Positions 50,978 to 58,674 of a stretch of DNA of 64,000 nt are shown one piece after another. Both the position numbers and the translations under genes were made by a program. The stretch covers positions 5,580,001 through 5,644,000 of the forward strand of contig NZ_CP173427.1 in NCBI RefSeq assembly GCF_045038035.1, read 5' to 3'. Under the pieces are notes generated by a model. It did no database searches, was not told the origin of the DNA, and worked only from the letters and a program-made list of their open reading frames with translations. Origin of the DNA: Paenibacillus_F chitinolyticus_A. GTDB lineage: Bacteria; Bacillota; Bacilli; Paenibacillales; NBRC-103111. The number at the start of each line of letters is the position of its first letter. The stretch's first letter is position 1.

Positions 50978-51207
50978 GTTTCATTCACTCCCAAAATTTT
51001 TTACTTTTTTTAACTAGACACCGTAACGATTCCCTGCCGAAACTTGTCTATTATATACAGGCATTTTGCGCGGTTCCGGGCATAGGCCTGCGGCTTTTCG
51101 GCCGCTCGGCTCATTTGCCGGTCCCGGCCGCAAAGATAAAGTCATAAATTGGCGCAAATCAGCATGATTTACGCTTCAAAAAATATGGGTAGCAGGTGAT
51201 GAATCTT

Positions 51208-51408
51208 ATGTACGACAACGGCCAGCAGCTTTACCAGGACGATCATTTTCAAGATCATTTGGAAGCGGAGGTTCCTGTCCAAGTATACTATCTTAACGCC
51301 CACAAAGATATAGGCTTCGTCTATCTCTATTCTTCCCACTTCATCAAGATCAACAACACGTTTTACAACCGCGGCATGTTCACATTCGTATCGAGACCGG
51401 GTTATTAG
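51208..51408 (+). CDS. Small conserved-looking protein of unknown function
   Basis: 66 residues on the plus strand, opposite to all neighbours. The ATG at 51208 is preceded by AGGTGAT seven bases upstream, an extended match to the 16S anti-Shine-Dalgarno; ATG at 51199 is the alternative. The protein is acidic and Tyr/Gln/His-rich at the N-terminus, then VQVYYLNAHKDIGFVYLYSSHFIKINNTFY, which alternates like beta strands. I recognise no family. The isolated setting with a shared terminator at 51471 suggests an independent gene. Confidence 0.6.
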   Translation: MYDNGQQLYQDDHFQDHLEAEVPVQVYYLNAHKDIGFVYLYSSHFIKINNTFYNRGMFTFVSRPGY

Positions 51409-51465
51409 GCGCAATTTGGCAAGCGCTTACATGGCTTGTCAACTTATTCGCCCAGCGGGTAAGGA

Positions 51466-51505
51466 TAAAAAGGCTGCTGCCGGATAACCGGCAGCAGCCT
51501 CTCAT
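51466..51505. terminator. Bidirectional terminator between the small gene and ctc
   Basis: AGGCTGCTGCCGG-ATAA-CCGGCAGCAGCCT is a perfect 13-bp stem. A TTTTTAT tract follows it on the minus strand (for ctc) and CTCATTTTGT on the plus strand. Confidence 0.9.
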
Positions 51506-51522
51506 TTTGTCCGAAGGACGTG

Positions 51523-52152
51523 TTATTCTTTCGATTCCGCCGTTTCTTCAGCCGTAGGATCGGCTTCGGCCGCAGGCTCGTCCGCAGTCGTTTCTTCGGC
51601 TTCCTTCTGCGGTTGAAGCACGGTAACCACAACGTCCTGAGCTTCCGTTTTCACTTCGACGTTCTCAGGCAGCTTCAAATCGGATACGAGGATATTCTCC
51701 CCGATGCCGAGATTGCTGATATCCACCTGCACGGAGTCCGGCAGATCATCAGGCAGACAGCGGACGTCGAGCTGTGCCGTCTCCACTTGGAGAATGCCGC
51801 CTTCCTTCACGCCTGCCGCTTCTCCCACGATCTCGATGGCCACCGTAGCCTTAACCGGCTCGTTCATATTGATCTGATGGAAATCAATGTGGATGACATC
51901 CTGGCTCAGGCTGTCTCTCTGTACTCCGCTGATAAGTACGGGGCGTTTGCCCACGCCTTCGATATTAAGATCAATCACCGCATTCGGGTGGCTTCTCAGC
52001 AGCGGCACGAGTTCCTTCCGCTCCAGAACAACCGTGAGGCTGTCCGTGGTTTTCCCGTAAACTACGCCAGGGACCTTACCCTGTCTGCGCAGCTGCTTGG
52101 CCTCCGACTTGGTGGCATTGGTTCTGGTATTTCCTTTAAGAGCTACTCCCAT
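51523..52152 (-). CDS. ctc: 50S ribosomal protein L25/general stress protein Ctc
   Basis: 209 residues. The N-terminal 5S-rRNA-binding L25 domain (LRRQGKVPGVVYGK, then LVPLLRSHPNAVIDL and VIHIDFHQINMNEPV) is followed by the TL5/CTC beta domain with LPDDLPDSVQVDISNLGIGE. The C-terminus is a Glu/Ala/Thr-rich acidic tail. Ctc binds 5S rRNA in the ribosome. Its GGGAGG ribosome-binding site is the 3' arm of a hairpin (52161-52209). Confidence 0.95.
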   Translation of the reverse strand: MGVALKGNTRTNATKSEAKQLRRQGKVPGVVYGKTTDSLTVVLERKELVPLLRSHPNAVIDLNIEGVGKRPVLISGVQRDSLSQDVIHIDFHQINMNEPVKATVAIEIVGEAAGVKEGGILQVETAQLDVRCLPDDLPDSVQVDISNLGIGENILVSDLKLPENVEVKTEAQDVVVTVLQPQKEAEETTADEPAAEADPTAEETAESKE

Positions 52153-52160
52153 ACAAAAAG

Positions 52161-52209
52161 AACCTCCCTTTTAGATGGCTAAAGATAAATTACCCATCCG
52201 GGGGAGGTT
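52161..52209 (-). promoter_or_regulatory. Hairpin covering the ctc ribosome-binding site
   Basis: Minus strand AACCTCCC...GGGAGGTT with an inner ATGG/CCAT pair; the 3' arm is the ctc Shine-Dalgarno and is followed by CTTTTTGT and then the ATG. It could be the glmU terminator, a translation-control hairpin, or both. Confidence 0.55.
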
Positions 52210-52233
52210 TAAATCAATTATTTTAAAAAAACT

Positions 52234-53631
52234 TTACGAGTGCTTGTTTTCTTTCTTCGCTTTCATCTTGCTGCGAATGCGATCGGCGTAGCCTTTTTTA
52301 TTCGTCTGGCGCTCGCGGGCGATCGCCAGATCGTTGTCTTCCACGTTGTGCGTAATCGTCGAGCCCGCCACCACATAGGCTCCGTCGCCGACTTTAACAG
52401 GGGCGATCAGGTTTACGTTGCTTCCGATAAAGGCATCGTCGCCGACTTCCGTCAGGCTCTTGTTAAAGCCGTCGTAATTGACCGTGATGGCTCCGCAGCC
52501 GAAATTGACGTTTTTACCGATAACGGCGTCTCCCACGTAACTGAGGTGCGACACTTTCGATCCCTCGCCGAGCTTGGCGTTTTTGATTTCCACAAAATCG
52601 CCGATTTTCACATGCTCGCCAAGATCCGTTCCCGGACGCAGGTAAGCGAACGGCCCCACATTCGCGTGGCTGCCGACTTTGGCATCCTGAAGCACCGATT
52701 GCTTGACGGTTACTTCGTTGCCGAGCGTACTATCGCAAATCTCGGTGTTCGGTCCGATCACGCATTCCGATCCGATGACCGTTTTGCCCCGCAGAGCAGT
52801 TCCCGGATACAGGACAGTGTCCGGCCCGATCACGACGTCTTTCTCGATATACGTTTGAGAAGGGTCGATGAACGTTACCCCGCCCACCATGTGGCCGCGG
52901 TTGATACGCTTACGCATCAGCGTCTCCGCTTCCGAGAGGGCGATCCGGTCGTTAACACCAATGGCCTCCGCCTCGTCCGGCGTGCAGTATGCTTCGACGA
53001 TCTCGCCGGCATTTTTCAGAATCCCCACGACGTCCGTCAAGTAATACTCGCCCTGGGCGTTCTCGTTCTTCACGTTCTCCAGCGCTTCGAACAGCTTGCG
53101 GTTATCGAAGCAGTAGGTGCCCGTGTTGATTTCGCGCACAGCCGCTTCTTCCGGGCTGCAGTCCTTCTGCTCGACGATCCGGTCCACCCGTCCGCCTTCG
53201 CCGCGGATAATGCGTCCGTAGCCCGTGGCATCCGTCATTTCCGCCGTCAGAATAGTGCCCGCCGCGCCTTTTTCCCGATGCAGGCGAAGCATTTTCTCCA
53301 GCGTCTCCGGACGGACCAGCGGCGTATCTCCGCATACGACGAAGGTAACGCCGTCTTCCGCTCCGATAACATCTTTCGCCTGGAGAACGGCATGTCCCGT
53401 TCCGAGCTGCTGCTCCTGAAGAGCGTATTCCGCCCGGTCTCCCAAGTAGCCTTTAACGGCTTCGGCCCCGTGGCCTACAATTACGATCGTTTTCTCCGTT
53501 TGTATATGTTCAAGTGTATCCAGTACGTGTCCCACCATCGGTTTTCCGCAGACGGAATGCAGCACTTTGTACAGCTTGGATTTCATTCGTTTTCCTTGTC
53601 CCGCGGCCAGTACAATCGCCATCAGCTTCAA
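52234..53631 (-). CDS. glmU: Bifunctional UDP-N-acetylglucosamine pyrophosphorylase/glucosamine-1-phosphate acetyltransferase
   Basis: About 465 residues. The N-terminal uridylyltransferase domain begins AIVLAAGQGKRMKSKLYKVLH, with GDTPLVRPETLEKML and EINTGTYCFDN. The C-terminal left-handed beta helix shows hexapeptide repeats (VIGPDTVLYPGTALRGKTVI onward) and the acetyltransferase HLSYVGDAVIGKNVNFGCG. It makes UDP-GlcNAc for the cell wall. The ATG (53622) is 19 bases from AAGGAG, so a TTG start at 53631 (or 53637) is more likely. prs, next in B. subtilis, is missing. Confidence 0.96.
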   Translation of the reverse strand: MKLMAIVLAAGQGKRMKSKLYKVLHSVCGKPMVGHVLDTLEHIQTEKTIVIVGHGAEAVKGYLGDRAEYALQEQQLGTGHAVLQAKDVIGAEDGVTFVVCGDTPLVRPETLEKMLRLHREKGAAGTILTAEMTDATGYGRIIRGEGGRVDRIVEQKDCSPEEAAVREINTGTYCFDNRKLFEALENVKNENAQGEYYLTDVVGILKNAGEIVEAYCTPDEAEAIGVNDRIALSEAETLMRKRINRGHMVGGVTFIDPSQTYIEKDVVIGPDTVLYPGTALRGKTVIGSECVIGPNTEICDSTLGNEVTVKQSVLQDAKVGSHANVGPFAYLRPGTDLGEHVKIGDFVEIKNAKLGEGSKVSHLSYVGDAVIGKNVNFGCGAITVNYDGFNKSLTEVGDDAFIGSNVNLIAPVKVGDGAYVVAGSTITHNVEDNDLAIARERQTNKKGYADRIRSKMKAKKENKHS

Positions 53632-53746
53632 CTTCAATCCACTCCTTCTTCTCCTCTGGGTTTCATCCATGACTATATCTTATCTGCCGGAAAAAGAAAA
53701 GAGAGCCCTGCAGGAACAGGACTCCTTCTGCCAAAACCGGCGTTGA

Positions 53747-54031
53747 TTATGCGCCTTCTTCAATAACTTCCTCTTCCGCAGCCGCACGGTCGTACTCAGA
53801 CAAAACCGCCGCTTGAATCTTCTCGCGGGTTGTGGATGAAATCGGATGGGCAATATCACGGAACTCCCCGTCCGGAGTCCGTTTGCTAGGCATTGCAACA
53901 AACATTCCATTATTGCCGTCAATAACACGAATATCGTGTACGACGAATTCGTTATCGATAGTAATGGAAGCAATCGCCTTCATTCTTCCTTCGGAATTCA
54001 CCCGGCGAAGTCTGACATCTGTAATTTGCAC
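53747..54031 (-). CDS. spoVG: Septation regulator SpoVG
   Basis: 94 residues from the GTG at 54031, with AGGTGG six bases upstream. MQITDVRLRRV-type start, KAIASITIDNEFVVHDIRVIDG and MPSKRTPDGEFRDIAHPI are diagnostic. The small RNA/DNA-binding protein affects septation and cortex in spore formers. The C-terminal helix ends in a run of glutamates. A sigma-H promoter lies upstream. Confidence 0.97.
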   Translation of the reverse strand: MQITDVRLRRVNSEGRMKAIASITIDNEFVVHDIRVIDGNNGMFVAMPSKRTPDGEFRDIAHPISSTTREKIQAAVLSEYDRAAAEEEVIEEGA

Positions 54032-54070
54032 TGTGTTCACCACCTTTTTCCATTCGCAGGACTTGGTGTA

Positions 54071-54099
54071 TACTTCCACATTTTCGTGCAAATTCCTTC
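54071..54099 (-). promoter_or_regulatory. Sigma-H promoter of spoVG
   Basis: Minus strand GAAGGAATT, an 11-bp spacer and GTGGAAGTA. They match the sigma-H pattern RNAGGAWWW / RNNGAATWW at nine of nine and eight of nine positions. B. subtilis spoVG is the classic sigma-H target. Confidence 0.75.
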
Positions 54100-54145
54100 T
54101 GGATAAAGAGGAAAAATTTAGATTTTCCTTAAATTAAATGTGCTC

Positions 54146-54532
54146 TTAAACGTTTTCGACAGCTATCGCCGCAATCAGTTCGATTTCGACAAGCACATCT
54201 TTCGGAAGCCTTGCCACTTCTACGGTGGAGCGCGCCGGCTTATGTTCGCCGAAGTAGGAAGCGTACACTTCGTTAATGGCTCCGAACTGGTTCATATCCT
54301 TGATGAAGACGGTCGCTTTAACCACGTTCTGAAGAGTTGCTCCCGCTTCTTTGAGTACCGCCTGAAGGTTCCGGAACACCTGATGCGTCTGCTCCGTAAC
54401 GCCGCCCTCTACGAGCTGTCCCTCGGCATTTAATGGAATTTGTCCCGATGTAAAAACGAGATTGCCCACCTGTACCGCCTGGGAATACGGCCCGATGGCA
54501 GCCGGTGCTTCATTCGTTGAAAGGATACGCAT
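54146..54532 (-). CDS. ridA: RidA-family enamine/imine deaminase (YabJ)
   Basis: 128 residues. AAIGPYSQAVQVGNLVFTSGQIP, the conserved arginine-containing RSTVEVARLPKDVLVEIE and VVKATVFIKDMNQF identify the YjgF/RidA family. It hydrolyses reactive enamines made by PLP enzymes. It sits between purR and spoVG, exactly as yabJ in B. subtilis. AAAGGAG lies before the ATG. Confidence 0.96.
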   Translation of the reverse strand: MRILSTNEAPAAIGPYSQAVQVGNLVFTSGQIPLNAEGQLVEGGVTEQTHQVFRNLQAVLKEAGATLQNVVKATVFIKDMNQFGAINEVYASYFGEHKPARSTVEVARLPKDVLVEIELIAAIAVENV

Positions 54533-54548
54533 AACTTAAATCTCTCCT

Positions 54549-55373
54549 TTATTCGGAATCGAAATAATTTCCAGGAACGACGGTTACCTGTTTGGTTTTG
54601 GAATCGACGCCGGTCAGCTTGGCGAGGGAGATATAATCTTTCACAAGCTCCTCCTCGACCTCGTTCGATTCAATAAATACGCCTACACCGCCAACGGTTG
54701 CTTTGAATTCGCCCAGCAAGTCCACCATTCCTTGAATCGTGCCGCCCGCCCTTTTGAAATCGTCAATGATCAGAACCCGCGCTCCTTCCTGGAGCGTGCG
54801 TCTGGCCAGCGACATCGTTTGTATGCGTTTGCTGGAACCCGAAACATAATTGATGCTTACGGCCGATCCTTCCGTAGCGTTGCTGTCGCGACGCACCGTC
54901 ACGACCGGCAGGTTCATAAAGGAAGCCGTTGCGTATGCAAGCGGGATGCCTTTGGTCTCCACCGTCATCACGACGTCCAGCTCTCTGCCCGCAAAAGCGG
55001 TAGCGAACGTTTTGCCGATTTCGTTCAATACTTGCGGCCGCCCCATAATATCGGCCATATACAAAAATCCGCCCGGCAGCACGCGTTCCGGCTGCTCAAG
55101 CTGATTGCACAAATCCTGCACGAACGAAAGAGACGCTTCCTTGGCGACCTTCGGAATAAATTTCACGCCTCCGGCAGCGCCGGCGAGTGTATGGAGTTCT
55201 CCGAGTCCCTCGTCCTCGAATACTTCTTTTATAATCGCCAGATCCTCACTGATCGAAGATTTGGCCGAACTGTAACGTTCCGCGAATGTAGTCAGCGGTA
55301 TGAGCGTATGCGGCCGAAACAACAAATACTGCGTCATCTCAACCAACCGAGCGCTTCGCTTCAATTTTTTCAT
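54549..55373 (-). CDS. purR: Pur operon repressor PurR
   Basis: 274 residues. An N-terminal winged helix (SARLVEMTQYLLFRPHTLIPL, RYSSAKSSISEDLAII) precedes a phosphoribosyltransferase-like effector domain with the PRPP motif VLIIDDFKRAGGTIQGM. PRPP binding relieves repression of purine genes. A PurBox-like sequence lies 16-28 bp upstream of the start, which suggests autoregulation. Confidence 0.97.
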   Translation of the reverse strand: MKKLKRSARLVEMTQYLLFRPHTLIPLTTFAERYSSAKSSISEDLAIIKEVFEDEGLGELHTLAGAAGGVKFIPKVAKEASLSFVQDLCNQLEQPERVLPGGFLYMADIMGRPQVLNEIGKTFATAFAGRELDVVMTVETKGIPLAYATASFMNLPVVTVRRDSNATEGSAVSINYVSGSSKRIQTMSLARRTLQEGARVLIIDDFKRAGGTIQGMVDLLGEFKATVGGVGVFIESNEVEEELVKDYISLAKLTGVDSKTKQVTVVPGNYFDSE

Positions 55374-55388
55374 GACGCACCCCTAATA

Positions 55389-55401
55389 AAAACCGAATAT
55401 T
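55389..55401 (+). promoter_or_regulatory. Candidate PurBox at the purR promoter
   Basis: The plus strand reads AAAACCGAATATT, matching the recalled PurBox pattern AWWWCCGAACWWT at 12 of 13 positions. A TATAAT-like -10 (minus strand, 55400-55405) overlaps it. The second, inverted box needed for strong PurR binding was not clearly found. Confidence 0.45.
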
Positions 55402-55490
55402 ATAAAGAGAATATACCATTTTTGTCCGTCTTTGTACAACCTATACAAGGAAAACGTCACATTCGCGACAAGGCCGCCCCCGCCATGGCA

Positions 55491-55514
55491 GAAAAAAAGC
55501 TCCTCACGGGAGCT
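55491..55514 (-). terminator. Intrinsic terminator after ispE
   Basis: Minus strand AGCTCCC-GTG-AGGAGCT followed by TTTTTTCTG, 33 bp beyond the ispE stop. Confidence 0.85.
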
Positions 55515-55546
55515 ATGCTATCGCACGGATCTCGAATGCTCGATGC

Positions 55547-56401
55547 CTATGGGAGCATCCGTACCGCGTATACGTCCTTGCAGAACCCTCTTAGCCCGTT
55601 ATAGATCCGGGCAACCTTAGCTTCCTTCGATACGAGTCCGAATACGGTCGGACCGCTGCCCGACATAAGCACTCCGTCGGCTCCCAGCCTCTCCATCACT
55701 TCTTTCATCTGCCGGACTTGAGGATACAGCTGGAGCGTCACCTCTTCGAGCACGTTGCCGAGACTTCCGCACAGCTCGTCGAACCGTTTATGCCGGATGG
55801 CTTCCAAAACTCCCTTGGTATCCGGGTGATGGTTGATTCCCGCAGCATTCAGCTTGCCGTACACCTCGGAGGTGGACACGTTGATGGGCGGCTTGGCGAG
55901 AATGACCCAGCACTGCAGGGGGTTGTCCACCGGGTGAAGAATCTCTCCGCGGCCGGTGGCGAGCGCAGTTCCTCCCGTTACGCAGAAGGGAACGTCTGAG
56001 CCCAGCTCGCCGCCAAGCTTCTGCAGCTCCTCCGTGGGGATGCCGAGCCCCCACAGCCGGTTCAACCCGCGCAGCGTAGCCGCGGCGTCGCTGCTTCCTC
56101 CGGCGAGCCCTGCGGCCACCGGAATCTTTTTATCCAAATGTATATAGACGCCCTTGCGGACGTCGTACCGATCTTTTATGAGCCTCGCGGCCTGGAAAGC
56201 GAGGTTCTTCTCATCAAGCGGAATGTAGCCGGCCTGACTTGAAATGATGATCGTATCCCGCGGGAGCTCCTGCATTTCAATCCGGTCGGCCAGGTCGACC
56301 ATCGTCATAACCATTTCCACTTCGTGGTAGCCGTCTTCCCGTTTCCGTAACACGTCCAGGGACAGGTTGATTTTGGCCGAAGCTCTTTCGTATATTTTCA
56401 C
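55547..56401 (-). CDS. ispE: 4-diphosphocytidyl-2-C-methyl-D-erythritol kinase
   Basis: About 284 residues from the GTG at 56401, which has AAGGTGA five bases upstream; GTG at 56410 overlaps that site. GHMP kinase of the MEP isoprenoid pathway. The ATP loop PVAAGLAGGSSDAAATLRGLNRL, substrate residues in AKINLSLDV near the start, and MSGSGPTVFGL are present. It lies between the SASP gene and purR, as in B. subtilis. Confidence 0.96.
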   Translation of the reverse strand: MKIYERASAKINLSLDVLRKREDGYHEVEMVMTMVDLADRIEMQELPRDTIIISSQAGYIPLDEKNLAFQAARLIKDRYDVRKGVYIHLDKKIPVAAGLAGGSSDAAATLRGLNRLWGLGIPTEELQKLGGELGSDVPFCVTGGTALATGRGEILHPVDNPLQCWVILAKPPINVSTSEVYGKLNAAGINHHPDTKGVLEAIRHKRFDELCGSLGNVLEEVTLQLYPQVRQMKEVMERLGADGVLMSGSGPTVFGLVSKEAKVARIYNGLRGFCKDVYAVRMLP

Positions 56402-56446
56402 AACGGTCACCTTCTTTTGGGCGCTTTGCCGATAATAGCTTCACAT

Positions 56447-56455
56447 ATTATAGCA
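56447..56455 (-). promoter_or_regulatory. Extended -10 promoter of ispE
   Basis: Minus strand TGCTATAAT, an extended -10 with a perfect TATAAT, 46 bp upstream of the ispE start. No good -35 is present, as is common for this promoter type. The rest of the 56411-56752 gap shows only a short ATCCGA/TCGGAT hairpin at 56608-56629. Confidence 0.5.
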
Positions 56456-56752
56456 AATGCCTCTAAGAAAAGCTAAAGCTTCCGCACGGTTCAAATACAA
56501 GCGGGGCGGGCATTTTCCATTTGTTCACTTATTTATTAACAATTGTATTTAAGTGCGATTATCCGGTACTATCTTACCTTCCATAAGAGGATAACCTGCA
56601 AATCCCCATCCGACGTTTACTTCGGATCGGAACTTCCAGGCAAATTTGATAACTCCATTCCGAAGAATGTGCTGTATCTTTTTAAACTAAACATGTCTGA
56701 TGAAATTCAGCCCTACGCCACCTTGCCATTTAACCGGCGCGGCTTTTCCCGC

Positions 56753-56932
56753 TTACGGACGGCGTTTTAAGTTCTGCTCGGCGATCTGCAGAGCTCTTTT
56801 CACCATATTTCCCGCATCCTTGCTCCGTATTCCGCCCCAGCCTTCACGCTCGACTGTCTCATAGAAACCGAGGTCTTTGGCGAGCTCATACTTAAAATCC
56901 TCCGACATGACGCCCCTTCTTCTTCTGCTCAT
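56753..56932 (-). CDS. sspF: Small acid-soluble spore protein, SspF-like
   Basis: 59 residues from the ATG at 56932, with AAAGGAGG upstream. MSRRRRGVMSEDFKYELAKD, LGFYETVEREGWGGIRSKDAGNMVKRALQIAE matches the alpha/beta-type SASP relative SspF. Such proteins coat and protect spore DNA. A longer in-frame extension to 57178 is not coding-like. It has a near-perfect sigma-G promoter and sits between veg and ispE, as in B. subtilis. Confidence 0.93.
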   Translation of the reverse strand: MSRRRRGVMSEDFKYELAKDLGFYETVEREGWGGIRSKDAGNMVKRALQIAEQNLKRRP

Positions 56933-56976
56933 CTTAGTTCCTCCTTTGGAGTGCGATTGCGGTAGGTTGCCCCCAG

Positions 56977-57005
56977 TAGTATGCGTCGGGAACGGAATGT
57001 CATTC
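56977..57005 (-). promoter_or_regulatory. Sigma-G promoter of sspF
   Basis: Minus strand GAATG, 17-bp spacer, CATACTA. Both elements match the sigma-G consensus (GMATR / CATNMTA). Confidence 0.8.
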
Positions 57006-57077
57006 ACCCGCACCGGGACTGGACAGGAACGTATCACATATACCATGCAATCTTTGCACGAAAGCACCCCGGAAAAG

Positions 57078-57107
57078 CAAAAAACGGCAGCTCCCAAAGG
57101 AGTGCCG
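57078..57107 (-). terminator. Intrinsic terminator after veg
   Basis: Minus strand CGGCACTCC-TTT-GGGAGCTGCCG followed by TTTTTTGC, seven bases beyond the veg stop. Confidence 0.85.
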
Positions 57108-57113
57108 CTGTTC

Positions 57114-57395
57114 TTAATGCTGTATATACGTGATGCGGAGTTCTTCTGCTGCGTCATCGTCACAAACCGTAACTTCAACGGATTCGGTCAAAATATCCGC
57201 GTAGCTGTACGAGACCCGCTTAAATGATTGTTGTTCTTGGTCTAGCTTTACGATAAAAACAGAAGGGTAGGTTTCTTCCAAAACACCGAAACGCTCAATG
57301 GTTTTCCGACGGCCGCCATTTGCTTTCAACATGATTTTCTGTCCAACATGAGGCTCAAGACTGCGTTTGATTTCCAACAGCGCATTTTTAGCCAT
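57114..57395 (-). CDS. veg: Veg protein
   Basis: 93 residues. LEIKRSLEPHVGQKIMLKANGGRRKTIERFGVLEETYPSVFIV followed by RVSYSYADILTESVEV is the Veg (DUF1021) family, a small SH3-like beta-barrel protein linked to biofilm matrix expression in B. subtilis. AGAGGTGG lies upstream of the ATG. Two tandem consensus sigma-A promoters drive it, in keeping with the very strong veg promoter of B. subtilis. Confidence 0.95.
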   Translation of the reverse strand: MAKNALLEIKRSLEPHVGQKIMLKANGGRRKTIERFGVLEETYPSVFIVKLDQEQQSFKRVSYSYADILTESVEVTVCDDDAAEELRITYIQH

Positions 57396-57422
57396 TGTGA
57401 TCTACCACCTCTTTCTCTGTTT

Positions 57423-57451
57423 ATTATACCTCAAAACAGTGCGTTTGTCAA
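57423..57451 (-). promoter_or_regulatory. veg proximal promoter
   Basis: Minus strand TTGACA, 17-bp spacer, TATAAT: perfect consensus, 28 bp upstream of the veg start. Confidence 0.9.
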
Positions 57452-57462
57452 ACAAGCCAAAT

Positions 57463-57492
57463 ATTATATCAGCCAGACAAATACGTTGTCAA
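57463..57492 (-). promoter_or_regulatory. veg distal promoter
   Basis: Minus strand TTGACA, 18-bp spacer, TATAAT, 40 bp upstream of the proximal promoter. Confidence 0.85.
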
Positions 57493-57624
57493 CGGTATAA
57501 AATCCTATTTTTAATTCTTTTCACAGACTTAGCTTTTGTCAAAACCTGCAGAATTATGCACCGCTGCCTTTTCCTAAGATCCGCCCGATTCATAAAGCCC
57601 CGTTCTCCGCTTTAATCCGCAACG

Positions 57625-57680
57625 TATAAAAAAGCGTACAGCCCCTTGTATCCAAGATACATGGTTCTGTACGCTTATCT
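57625..57680 (-). terminator. Intrinsic terminator after yabG
   Basis: A long minus-strand hairpin, AAGCGTACAG...CTGTACGCTT with an inner TGTATC/GATACA, followed by TTTTTATACG, about 100 bp beyond the yabG stop. Together with the veg promoters it accounts for the 57396-57774 gap; nothing else was seen between 57493 and 57624. Confidence 0.85.
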
Positions 57681-57774
57681 TTAAACGCCAAGCAGGTGCT
57701 AAAAAACCGCATCCTTTGTCCGAAGCCCCAGACCTCTTTAAGTCCTCGGCCTCATTAGCCGCCCTGCCAGAAGC

Positions 57775-58653
57775 TTATACGGTGGCTTCCGCAGTCAGGT
57801 TCACAAGCCTGGGCACACCCATCCGGTAGCTCCCCCTGGTTTCAATGCCGCCGACTCCGTCCAGACCCGTTACCGTAACGCCGGCCAGATCGCCCATGGA
57901 CACGGTTTCGCGGATCGATGTGTAGGAAGCTTTGGCGGCTATACATAGGGGATCCAACGCATGAATGAGCACCCGGGCGGGAGAGCTTGCGAAATTCGCC
58001 CCCGCCTGCAGCAGCGCCTCGAAGTGGGACTGGCAGGCACCCGCCACGATCGTCAGCGCATCGCGGTTGTTCTGATACTGCCGCGCGACTTGGACGGCCC
58101 TGACGAAATGAAGCGAGTTTTTATAGCTGTCGAGCTGATGTACGTCCAGCTTCTTTCTATTTTTCAGCAGACCGTCATGTCCCGTGACAACGACGATATC
58201 GGGCTTCACCTGCGGCAGGAGACGCTGCAGGGTAACAGCCATCTGAGATTCGCTCACATAGAAGCCCTCCGCGGGGATGCGAAGCTCTCCGTACAGGTTC
58301 ATGCTTTTGCGCAGATAGTTCGGATCGCCGTCCAGATGCAGGATTTTGCCCGGCATCTCGAAATATTGCGTATTCTCGGGCAGCTTATTACGCACCAGAT
58401 TATCGTTGAGCTGATACAGCTCCTGACGAAACTGGCGGATGCTGCGGATTGTCTCGCCTACCCTCGGCAAATTCACTCTCGGAAAATCCGAATCGCGGGC
58501 GGCCGTTACGCGGGATAGATCGGCAATGGGAGCGTCCGCCAGCAGGCGAAAATCGACGCCCCGAAGAATCGCCCTTGTCGTATCGATCTCCTGGATTCGA
58601 AAAATGATATCGTTGCCGTAGGATTTGCGGGTCGCCAGATCGCCTTGCCTCAT
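57775..58653 (-). CDS. yabG: Sporulation-specific protease YabG
   Basis: 292 residues. MRQGDLATRKSYGNDIIFRI, YLRKSMNLYGELRIPAEG, VVVTGHDGLLK, AGACQSHFEALLQAGANFASSPARVLIHALDP are family-typical; the conserved Cys and His residues lie in that last segment. YabG trims coat proteins late in sporulation in the mother cell. AGGAGGGG lies upstream of the ATG, and a sigma-K promoter is placed directly before it. Confidence 0.95.
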   Translation of the reverse strand: MRQGDLATRKSYGNDIIFRIQEIDTTRAILRGVDFRLLADAPIADLSRVTAARDSDFPRVNLPRVGETIRSIRQFRQELYQLNDNLVRNKLPENTQYFEMPGKILHLDGDPNYLRKSMNLYGELRIPAEGFYVSESQMAVTLQRLLPQVKPDIVVVTGHDGLLKNRKKLDVHQLDSYKNSLHFVRAVQVARQYQNNRDALTIVAGACQSHFEALLQAGANFASSPARVLIHALDPLCIAAKASYTSIRETVSMGDLAGVTVTGLDGVGGIETRGSYRMGVPRLVNLTAEATV

Positions 58654-58674
58654 GAAGCCATCCCCTCCTAAGCC

